From Gnetum montanum (Eukaryota; Streptophyta; Gnetopsida; Gnetales; Gnetaceae): DNA of 64,000 bases. Position numbers and translations under genes: made by a program. Of this stretch, positions 45,517 to 55,038 are shown in pieces. The notes below the pieces were generated by a model. That model was given only the letters and a program-made list of their open reading frames with translations. It was not told where the DNA came from and ran no database searches. Where the stretch lies: positions 192,781 to 256,780 of the forward strand of contig MNCI01025089.1 in assembly GCA_015680685.1 (NCBI GenBank), written 5' to 3'. Every line of letters starts with the position of its first letter. Within the stretch, counting starts at the first letter, position 1.

Positions 45517-47118
45517 TATGAAGGTCTTCTTAAAGGACTTCAAAAAGCGCTAACTTCTGGAATCTCATGCCTTGTAGTTCGAGGTGATTCGCAATTAGTT
45601 ATTAATCAAGTCACTGAAGCCTACACATGCAAAGCTCTCCATTTGCAACCGTATTGTGATTTGACTAAACATCTAGTAAGCCAACTAGTAGAGGTGGATA
45701 TACAACACATCCCTAGAAGTAGGAATACCATTGCTGATGCACTTGCCACACTAGCCTTAAACATGACACCTGAAATGTTTCATGCATTGCCTAGTTCTAT
45801 AACCAGTTGTGCCGAACCCATAATCAACACTCTAAATGAAGCACCAATAGAATCTGTTAGTACAACACACGCTAACGAATGGTACGACGACGTGAAGGAA
45901 TACCTCCTGCGCGGTGAAACACCACAACATTTAACCAACGCGCAAAAGGATGCAGTACGCAAGCGTTCTAAACAATACACATTAATAGGGGATACATTGT
46001 GTCACCGATCCTACGAAGGCATACTGCTAACATGTGTTAATAGCACTGATGGACAAACAATTGTAGAACAAATCCATGAAGGAATTTGTGGAGGACACAT
46101 AGCACCTAAAGCAATGGCAACAAAGATTAGGCACTTAGGCTATTACTGGCCACACATGGAATACGACTGCATCTCCAAGGTTAGAACATGTGACATCTGC
46201 CAAAAGCATAGTAATCTGATACATGTGTCACCTAACGAACTGCATACTGCCCAAATCACATGGCCATTCCAAAAATGGGGTTTAGATTTAATTGGACCAA
46301 TAACACCATCTTCTTCAGCAGGTCATAGCTTCATTATCACTGCAACTGAATATTTCACAAAATGGGTGGAAGCTATTCCTCTTAGGAAGACCACGTCAAA
46401 ACATGTTTGCACCTTTATAATGGAAAATATTATAACCCGTTTTGGTGTTCCAATGACCATCGTTACCGATAATGGGCCACAATTCAGCAGCGCAGATACC
46501 AAAAGTTTTTGTGAAAGTCTAGGCATTAAACATGCATTTTCATCACCTTACTACCCACAGAGTAATGGTCAAGCGGAGGCTACAAATAAAACTGTCATCA
46601 TGATACTCAAAAAGATGCTGAATCAGAGCAAGAAACGATGGCATGAACAATTGGTCTACGCATTGTGGGCTTATAGAACGACACATCGAACATCCACAGG
46701 TAAAACTCCATATAGTCTTGTATACGGATCTGAAGCTGTTTTACCTTTAGAATTGCAGGTTCCCTCATTGCGGATAACTCTCTCCAGTCTCCTTGATGAA
46801 AGTCAAAACGATGAATTACGCATTGCTAACCTCGACACAGTAGAGGAGGAACGCATACGAACTCTTGATCAAATTGAATGGTACCAAAAATAGCAGAAGC
46901 AAAGGCACAAACATGGTCTCCACAAACGCCCAATTAAAGAAGGAGATCTAGTCCTTAAGACCGCCCGAGAACATCCAAGTAAATTCTCAGCTAACTGGGA
47001 AGGGCCTTATTTAATCACCAAGGCATACAACAATGGAGCATTCAAACTTGCTGACATGGACGGAAACGAGTTCGCCAATCCTATGAACCACTTGTACTTG
47101 AAGAAGTACTACGTCTGA
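45517..47118 (+). pseudogene. second RNase H end and integrase (pol, second part) of element H
   Basis: Same frame as the RT ORF, after one stop. Second RNase H: CLVVRGDSQLVINQV and NTIADALATLA carry the remaining acidic residues. Integrase: a zinc-binding region with GGHIAPKAMATKIRHLGYYW and CDICQKH, then the catalytic core with Asp in WGLDLIGP, Asp in VTDNGPQF (46468) and Glu in GQAEATNK (46576), spaced D-x35-E. A TAG at 46891-46893 follows QIEWYQK. Reading on in frame gives the C-terminal domain (KEGDLVLK, NWEGPYLI) to the natural TGA at 47116-47118. Only two nonsense changes separate this from an intact pol. Confidence 0.92.
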
Positions 47119-47137
47119 CAAGCTTGAGGTATGTTAC

Positions 47138-47392
47138 AGTCCTGGATCATGACTTAAAACTGATACCACAGACAGTCTGGGATCATGACTTAAAACTGAT
47201 ACCACAGAGTTCTATCCGGTATGACACTAAACTGCTACATCTATCCGCCATGACATAAAACTAGCATTCAAAGTCCACTAAGACTATAAACTAGTAATGC
47301 ACCGTCTGCTATGACGCGAAACTAGCACCGTCCAAGGGGTTATGACGTGAAACTAATCCACAACAGTCGGCTAAGACTATAAACTAGCGACC
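47138..47392 (+). repeat. eight-unit AAACTAG array after integrase (H)
   Basis: Units of 26-36 bp with a consensus like gtc..ctatgac...aaactagcacc. The first two (gatcatgacttaaaactgat at about 47145 and 47182) are nearly identical; later ones include tgacataaaactagcatt, agactataaactagtaat, atgacgcgaaactagcac and agactataaactagcgac. The array begins about 20 bp after the integrase stop. Confidence 0.8.
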
Positions 47393-48531
47393 TCATTGAT
47401 GACTAGGCAAAAATTTGAAAAGATCAGTTGCTGCAGTTGGTTGTTCCTGTTCCACAGAGACTTGTTGCATGATTCATCCCATGGGGCCTAATGAAACTGA
47501 TGCTGTTCATGATTTTGCTTGCTTTGGAGGCTGCACGTGGTGACTCCATCTCCTTTCTAAAAGTGTTTAGTTGATTGTTTCATTTTGTGGTTTTCTTGTC
47601 TTCTTGGAGTTGTGTTTGCAGGGTGACACTTCTGAGGCATTCGTGCATGGATGCACTTCATCATGACAACAAGGTATCACATTTTTCCTGACGCACGTAA
47701 TTGGATTAATCAATCCGTTCATAAGTACATTCTTGATTCCCGATGCATCCCCTATTCCCCAATCATGCTCCCTTATCCTATTCGATTACACCCCCCTTGA
47801 TACATGCCACCCATCTCAAAACGCTTGGTACGCTGTTGCACACTACAGCTCTAAGCAATTGCAATGCAAAACGCAATATAGAGTACATGATGCAAAATGC
47901 AAGTGCTCAAACATGAGCACAACACAAAAAGAAAGCTCTTTCAAAAAAGACCGAAAAAAAATAATAAAAAGAAAACAAAAAAATGGTCAAAGAGCAAAAT
48001 GCACGGAAAAGGTCTTCAAAACCCCGTTGACATCATAAACAAAAGACTATTGGCCATTCTCATACAAACCTTAGGCGAGAAGGCAGTTGTCTTGAGAAAC
48101 AATTACACTTGTGTCTCAGAGAGACCATGTTGCACATCACCACGTGGCTTTGGCTGTTTACAACAGGCCCTGCAAATACTCTATAAGAGTCCCATTTCTC
48201 CAAAGAATGCACTTCCTATGTCTTGGTTCCGAGTCTGCTGAAAGAATCAGCTTCTGACAAGGATCAATGACATAACTTGTGCAAGAGAGCATTCCCCTCA
48301 CAAATCCTAGCAGCAATCATCGCCCTTAACCTTCTAACTTCCTCAGTTGCAACCGATTCCCTAGCATCTTGAACCACATGCCCCTCAATCCCATGTACTT
48401 TTGAAAATGGTGCGATGATCCAGCCAAAGGCTAATGGTTAACGTTTAATGCTTTGTTTGTTCATGGTGTTTGCACTTCTTTGTCGACGCCTCTCGGGTGA
48501 ATTCCTCCAGACGTCAACAAAGAGGGGCCAA
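47393..48531 (+). other. 3' spacer and polypurine tract of element H
   Basis: Non-coding interior after pol. Open frames at 47733-48241 are Lys- and Cys-rich and not conserved in any visible way. The segment ends with caacaaagaggggccaa (48515-48531), a purine tract abutting the TG of the 3' LTR. Confidence 0.6.
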
Positions 48532-50592
48532 TGAAACACCACTAATGCCAATTTAACACTTTGAATGTTTCTAAGTTTTAAAATGAAAATCATGGTTATG
48601 GTATACAAGGGCCACCAAAGAATGTGACCGAAGGAGATTATGCCAAGAAATCATGGAACTGAAAATGCCAAAATAACTTTTGAAAACCACCGCTTTTCTC
48701 ACTCATTGCGCCACATCACCGCTGCCTGCTGTGTTGTCTCTCCCACGTGGCCTGCTGTGCTATCTCCACTGCCTCCACCTACGGCACTGTTTCTGCATTG
48801 TCGTCTACTGCCTGCCACGTAGCCTTGTCTCCTCCCGCCTACCTGCTGCTCCTGCTGCCTGCCGCGTAGATCGCCGCGTTTTGTTTGCTGCCCTCTGTGC
48901 TACCGTTGCCTCCTGCGGCCTCCCCGTCGCTCGCCTCATGCACAGTCCCGCGCTGAAACCCCAATTTCGTGAACAGAAAACCCTTGAATTCTCTTTTTCT
49001 GCACACCAAAACTCTGTCTATCTCCAACCGCGCCTGCAGAAACGTCTACCCCGCATTTCCTCCCTGACTCTGCGGCCACGTTCCCTGCTTCTGCTACACC
49101 CCACCACGTCCCTACCGCCGCGTCGCACCGCCTCTCTGCTCACACCGCTCCCTGCTGCGTGGATCGCTGCACCTGCTGCTGCTGCCTTTTCCCGCGGTGC
49201 CTGCACCTGCGCCAACGCCCTCTACCCCATCACCGTCCCTGTTGCGCCGCGCCATCGTTCTCTGTCTCCACCATCCGCTGCTTTTTTCCCTCTGCAGCCA
49301 CCAAACCCTAGCCGCCGTCTCCTACCGACACGCTGCCACCACCGCTTTTCTCTGTCTCCCACCGCCTCCACCTGGCATCGTGTTGCTATCTTTTCCTGCC
49401 GTGCCGCCCTTACCTGCAGCGCCGCCCTTACCTGCAGCGCCGCCCTTACCTGCAGCGCCGCCCTCACCTACCGCGCCGCCCTCATTTTCCACGCCACCCT
49501 CGTTTTCTGTGCCGCCCTCACTCATTGCGGCGCCCTCGCCTACCGCACCGCCCTCGTTTGCTGCACCGCGCTTGCCGCCGCATCGCGCCATCGCCCTCTA
49601 TCTCTCGCGTCACCTCTGTCTAGCCTGCCATGCTGCTATTTCTGCCTTCACCGTCGTCACTCCTGTGCTGCTGCCACACGTCTCATTGCTGTCCACCACC
49701 GGCTACTTTCCTCCTCCCGATGATTGAGAATTCTAATGTTTCGGCCGACCAACCAAAAACAATATAATTTTTCAAAGGGAGCCGCCGCTAGACCCACCTC
49801 TCCAAATTTTTCAAATTGTGTTTCTAAAGTATTTGCAGTTTTTTCTAAAGTATTTGCGTTTTTTATGGGTTTAAATGATCCACAAAGTTGTAATCCTGGT
49901 CAAAAAAAAATGTGCAATTGCCAACAACCAACTCATGTACAACTACCCTAGCCCCAAACCTATAAATACTCTACCAATTTACACAAATGAAGAACAACAA
50001 GCAAAAACAAGGAACACAAGCAAGAGAAGCAAGAAGGAGAAGAAGATTGGAAGAGGCAAAGATTGGAGAAGTTGGCGATCCTGAAGAAGGACAGAACTTG
50101 CAATCCTTGGGCGCTCGGCACATCCGATTTTTGGCTTTCAAGTTCTTCTCCCGTCATCACATCATATCCTTCCGGGGCTAGGCGTTTGACTTGCCATTCA
50201 TACTTATGCAACTACGCTTTGACCGGTGTACATTTTTTCTAATACAATATAGTTTCGTTATTGCTTCTCATTTACATTATTTACCTCGGTTTACATTCTG
50301 TTTACAATATAAACTTTGTTTACGCTTTATTAATAACTTAGTACACTTTATTTACACTTCGTATCGTTGTTTACATTCCGTCTACATACCGTTTACGATA
50401 ACCCCAGCACTAGCCGTAGCTTACGCTTGGGGAAGTCCTTGGTTGATTTGCGTGCAAACTATCCAAGGCACTCTGCCTTCGTTCCCTTTTCCGGCTTGCC
50501 CTCAAGCGAAGGTAGGGTCCGCTGTGGCTGCCCAACGATCCTTCGGTGTTTGTTTCCCTTCCAGCCTTACGCCGACGATTTACGCCAGTACA
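48532..50592 (+). repeat. 3' LTR of element H
   Basis: 2061 bp, TGAAACACC...GCCAGTACA. GC-rich U3 (48690-49730) with the 18-bp minisatellite at 49403-49581; TATAAATA at 49961-49968; then an AT-rich R/U5. Long frames in the U3 (48680-49723 and others, both strands) reflect absence of stops in GC-rich repeats. About 20 differences from the 5' LTR over 1.5 kb. Confidence 0.9.
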
Positions 50593-50896
50593 ACACTCAC
50601 AGGATTTCTTTTGACAAGATCAAGTATCAACGTTACTTTGCTCAATGTGATGCTAATAATCTTGTTTATGACCATAGTTTTTACAATAGTATGAAGTGTT
50701 CCATTCATGAAAAGAAACATCAAACCTGATTATGCTTGAACTAGTATAAGCATCCTTTTATGAAGTTTCTTTTAGGATTTTACATTGAAGTTGATTTTCT
50801 TTATTTTCATGGATCCCTTCTTGAATATCCCTACATTTCTCTTCAACTAATGGGGTAAGAAGTTAAATCTTAGATTTTATGTCTAATATTTCCATT
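50593..50896 (-). repeat. element G sequence right of H, second copy of 39861-40164
   Basis: Element G interior resuming after H's 3' LTR, starting ACACTCACAGG. The minus strand reads part of G's gag-side frame, including S-Y-Y-C-K-N-Y-D/G-H-K-Q-D-Y, a possible second zinc-knuckle-like motif. Confidence 0.75.
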
Positions 50897-51059
50897 TTAA
50901 CTTAAAAGATAAGGTATAGATTTCAAAAAATATTCTATGCATCTTTATCTTTTTGAGTAGATAATGTAAGATAAGAATTTCTTCACGTAATTCACTATAC
51001 CTTTCATCATGCTTACCTCTTAGTTCATTAGAAATTTTTGATAAATTTTCATTTGTAAG

Positions 51060-52095
51060 AGCCATACATATAAGCTAAGAATCATTTTTGGTTTCATCAA
51101 CCTCTTCTTCACTTTGTTCTCCATCATCCCAGCTTGTGTAGAAGTTTGTCTTTTTCATATTTACTTCAAACTTATCTTTTCATTGCAACCTACAAGTGAT
51201 ACGACATTCGGAGGCCACATGGCCTCTTCCACCACATACCTAACATTCTACTGAAAATGCATTAAAATTTGAATTTTAAAAATTCTTACCTTTATCTTTA
51301 CATTTGTTTTTGCATTGGTTTGGCCCTAGTTGATTGCAGCTTCTTCCTTTTTCTTCTCGATGTCTTTGAACTCTTCTTGATAGAAGAGTTATTTCTTCCT
51401 CACTATTCATTTCTTGTTTGGCCAATTTGATGTTGATTTCAAGACAATAGGCTTTTCTTTTATTACTCCTTCACTTATGAGATTCTTTTCATAAGTAATA
51501 AGAGCACTTTGGAGATTTTCAAATTTTAGGATTGAAAAATCTTTGATTTCTTCCATGACTGTGACTTTAGGTCTAAATTCAAGTTGTAGTATTCTAATCA
51601 TTTCTATGATTACATCACTTTGAGGTAAGTCCTTACTTGTACCCCTAATTACTACAACTAGACCATTTTCTTGACAAAAAAAATCTTTAATGTTTTCACC
51701 TTCTCTCATTTTAAGCTTGTCATATTTACTTTGTAAGACCAAAAGGTTTAATTGTTTGACTATGCATGTGCCCTCATAGGTAGCTGCTAAGGTTTCATAT
51801 ATTTCCTTAGTAGTTTTACATCTAGCTATTCTATTAAATTTAGACTTATTTAATGCACAATATAATTTTTTTTTGTTTTAGAATTGTACATAAAGTTATC
51901 TCTTTATTCAGGCTTCCATTTATTCCATGGCTTGAGAGCTTTTGATGCATTTTTGATGGGTAGTGTATAGTATTTAAGGATTGATTCCCATACCTTAAAT
52001 TCCATGGACTCAAAGAATCCTTGCATCCTTACCTTCCAATAAGTAAAATCAAACCCATCAAACATTAGTGGCTTTGTGAAGGATATCCTCTCCAT
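51060..52095 (-). pseudogene. gag of element G (copia type)
   Basis: The ATG at 52095 lies 36 bases from the primer site and reads MERISFTKPLMFDGFDFTYW with K-V-R-M-Q-G-F following, the usual copia gag opening. After frame breaks, 51742-51407 gives the central gag domain (YDKLKMREGENIKDFF, LPQSDVIIEMIRILQLEF, YEKNLISEG). A C-x2-C-x4-H-x4-C zinc knuckle, CxVCGGRGHVASEC (x is a stop), lies at about 51205-51250. It is followed by a second ATG-led stretch MALTNENLSKISNELRGK that runs toward the H insertion. Gag packages the RNA in virus-like particles. Several stops and shifts; inactive. Confidence 0.8.
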
Positions 52096-52130
52096 AGTTC
52101 ACTTTTGAAAGTTCAAGTATAAACATGAGA

Positions 52131-52149
52131 GTATCAAGCTCTGATACCA
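52131..52149 (-). other. primer-binding site of element G
   Basis: Minus strand TGGTATCAGAGCTTGATAC, a perfect copy of the initiator tRNA-Met site of copia elements, 2 bases from the LTR end. Confidence 0.9.
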
Positions 52150-52151
52150 CT

Positions 52152-53041
52152 TGAGGATCAAGAACTTAGAATAGAGGTTGATAAGTTTCCCAGTTAAAAT
52201 TACATCAACCACATAGACACAAAAAATTTTACATGGTTCCAAAACTTGGGTATGTCCACACTTAGAGGGTAGAATCCATGCATACCTCTAGACTTTGTTT
52301 CTTCAAAAAATGTGGGTTGAAGGACACCACACCTTGTATAACCTCTAAGCTTCAGTTCTACATCGCATGGACATAAGAAACAAAGAAAAGAAAAGAATAA
52401 GAAAAGAATGTAACTAAATTTACAAGTCCTTGTACTTGAAGCTTAGTACAAATTCTAATTAAGAAAATGATGTTACAATGAGGAGCAAGAATATAATTGC
52501 ATATAATAAATAATGAGGAGCTTATGTATGAAAATTGCTTGTAAAATTCCCAAGATTTTGACATCATCTTATAGTCTCAAATTTTTTGAAAACATCTTAG
52601 AATTCGTGAAATAGCTACAAAAAACTAGTGTAGACATCTACTTCGAAGTTGGGACATCTAACTAAGATTGGCCTCAATTTAGGAGAGAAATACATCTAGC
52701 AAATGGAATATCTACAAGGAGACATCTATTTTTGTAGATAGACATCTACTATTTTTCAAAGATGTCTCTTCAACGTTTGAGCTTTGACTTCTAAGGCTTT
52801 CACCTATCAAATTTTCTTCTTCATAATTCTTGGAGCATCTCCATTTGATTTGTAGACTTTGTTTTCATCTATGCTCTCATCTTACCCATGTAGTCTTCAT
52901 TTCCACATATCGCGATAGATGTCATGTAGTTCTTAGATCTTACTATGAAATTCTTTTTCATGTCCTACAAAATTATTATCCACCACAAACATTATGTTTT
53001 ATCCATTTTCCTTAAGGTTTTAACATACCAAAAGGTCAATA
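52152..53041 (-). repeat. 5' LTR of element G
   Basis: 890 bp; ends TGAGGATC (52152) and ggtcaata (53041). Aligns along its length with 36970-37962. Both contain a gacatcta-type motif several times (52620-52755). Confidence 0.85.
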
Positions 53042-53789
53042 ATTGGTATAGTGATAGACTTTATGGTATTTAATTTTTTAAAAAATATCACATTTACTAG
53101 GTAGAGTGGAAAGATTGTGAGTTACTGGAAGCTAGTGTTCCAACTATTTAGGTTATCCTCATGGAAAAAGTGGTTTAATAATTTATAACAATCTAAAGCA
53201 TTGTGGATATTGTCATGTTTACTGATAGCACATAAAATTCTAATGATAGCATATGTAATTGTTAGTGTTTCTTAAGGGCACATGTCTTTTTTTTTCTTCA
53301 TAGCTTGTTTTGGTAGATTCTATAACTAAATCTTGTAGGAAAGATATGTGTTTGGATGAAATAATAAATTAGAACAAATAAAATGCACTAATGGGTAAAA
53401 ATAAAATAAAGAAAGCTAAAATAGAGGTTACATTTGTTTGTTAGTATGACCAAAGTAAAAGAGTTCTAATTAGTAATTTTTTGAAATTGAAAAATCATAG
53501 TACTATAGTCACTTATGACATGCAAGAAAGCTTAGTGTATTAATGTCGCTAGGGGTATGCATTCACTATCTACTCTCTTTTAGTATGCTACAAAGTAGGT
53601 AGCTTTATTTTTTCGATATTGCTCTTTCTTCACTTCCTTCATATTATTTATTTGAATGCATTTGAATTTCATAGAACCTTCTAAATAAGTGAATTTCTTG
53701 GAAAATATTCATGGTTTATTATTTTGGACTATAACATTTAGAAATTTTTGTTTTTTGGTTACATGAAGCTGAGCATTGGGACAAATTTT
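53042..53789. other. no gene recognised
   Basis: AT-rich right flank of element G; no frame or repeat recognised. Confidence 0.4.
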
Positions 53790-54169
53790 AGTCCACATAT
53801 GAGTTCAGTGATTACATATATTATTGCAACTCATTATGTATAAATTAACATTGATTGGATAATTTTACACTTCTTCAGTGCTCTTCTAGGATAGTATAAA
53901 TATTTAGGGCTAGGTTAAATTTGTTTTCTAATGTTTTAAGGCATGATGAAGGGTATTAGAATTATTTAATGTAGATTNGCTAATCTACATTAAATAATTC
54001 TAATACCCTTGATCATGCCTTAAAACATTAGAAAACAAATTTAACCTAGCCCTAAATATTTATACTATCCTAGAAGAGCACTGAAGAAGTGTAAAATTAT
54101 CCAATCAATGTTAATTTATACATAATGAGTTGCAATAATATATGTAATCACTGAACTCATATGTGGACT
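53790..54169. repeat. 190-bp inverted duplication bounded by single N
   Basis: 53979-54169 is the reverse complement of 53790-53977 with one or two differences; one N lies at the centre (53978) and one at the right end (54170). Near-perfect arms joined and ended at N point to a mis-scaffolded contig rather than a genomic palindrome. Confidence 0.9.
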
Positions 54170-54170
54170 N

Positions 54171-55038
54171 ACATTCTAGATTCCTTAAACTCATGGTAGT
54201 TAATGATGGAACATATTTCCATAAGATGTACATCGACCAAAACACGTTAGCAATCATCTTCTTACTTTCACTTAATACTAAGTAATTTTTTGATGATTTG
54301 GTGTAGTAAATGAATTTTAATAAATGATGTAAGAAATGATTTTTAATGTTAAAGGAGCTAGTCTAATGTTGTGGATAATTATATGGTAGAATCATCATGA
54401 TATTCTATTATTTATTTTGATAATGGCTATGTTGTAAGTACATTAAATACCAAACTATTAGAAGAAATTGGATTGGATTACATTTTAAAATAAGATGTCA
54501 AAATTTTATGAAAACAAAAAAGGATTAAAGGCATAAAATTTGTTTAGTATCCATGTGTGAACAAGTTGGAGGCATTGTATGTATTCATCTAGAATGTCTA
54601 AGGAGATGTTTATCTAAAAAATACTTAAAGTATTATATGTGAGAACCCATTCAAATATAATTTGTAAATGTCCAGTTTGAAAATGAAATTGAATCATCTA
54701 CTACATGTACTATAGGATGTAATAGTAATGCATAATTCTTGTGACATGCAAGATGATATAGACAAGATGAAGCATAACTCATGTATTATAATATTTTTTG
54801 TATCTTGTATTTTCTCATTTTGTTATTGATTGCAGGCTAGTTAGTCTAATTCAACATGTAATGTTGCAAATAGAGTGACACTAGAGATTGATATTAGAAA
54901 TCTCCTCATAATGGATAAAATTCAACCTTTTTGATACATTATAGTATTCTTTATTATGATTATGTAGTTTTTCCATGGTGAAAAAGTTTAGGAAGAGATG
55001 TTTGATTAGATCACACTAAATTATTTGATTTTTTCTAT
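54171..55038. other. no gene recognised
   Basis: AT-rich; no frame above 60 codons with any recognisable feature. Confidence 0.4.

Larger units (their letters stand above)
40166..50592 (+). mobile_element. element H: Tat-lineage Ty3/gypsy retrotransposon
   Basis: Partial 5' LTR (40166-41670), interior 41671-48531, full 3' LTR (48532-50592, TGAAACACC...CAGTACA). Protease, RT, RNase H, a second archaeal-type RNase H and integrase are in this order, which defines the Tat lineage. About 20 differences between 1.5 kb of the two LTRs (roughly 1.3%) and only three in-frame stops make it by far the youngest element here. The gag region is missing and is replaced by an inverted LTR piece. Insertion in element G gave the right flank ACACT (50593-50597), which also occurs at the intact site at 39858-39862. 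Confidence 0.9.
36970..53041 (-). mobile_element. element G: Ty1/copia-like, gag only, hosting element H
   Basis: Minus-strand LTRs at 36970-37962 and 52152-53041, primer site at 52131-52149 and a polypurine tract beside the left LTR. Without H the interior is only about 3.4 kb and contains gag, a zinc knuckle and a coiled-coil-like tail, with no integrase or RT that I can recognise. Flanks GTTCG (36965-36969) and ATTGG (53042-53046) agree at three of five bases, which is weak support for a target duplication. The LTRs differ by roughly a fifth of positions by eye, so G is old. Probably a non-autonomous, gag-only (TR-GAG-like) element, or a copy that lost pol. Confidence 0.7.

Noticed and set aside
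47733-48241. 101- and 114-codon frames after H's integrase
   Set aside because: In the non-coding 3' spacer of H; Lys-rich low-complexity, no conserved motif, different frame from pol.
53790-54169. Genuine genomic palindrome or microRNA-type hairpin
   Set aside because: Both junctions are N and arms are nearly identical over their full length, so a scaffolding error is more likely.
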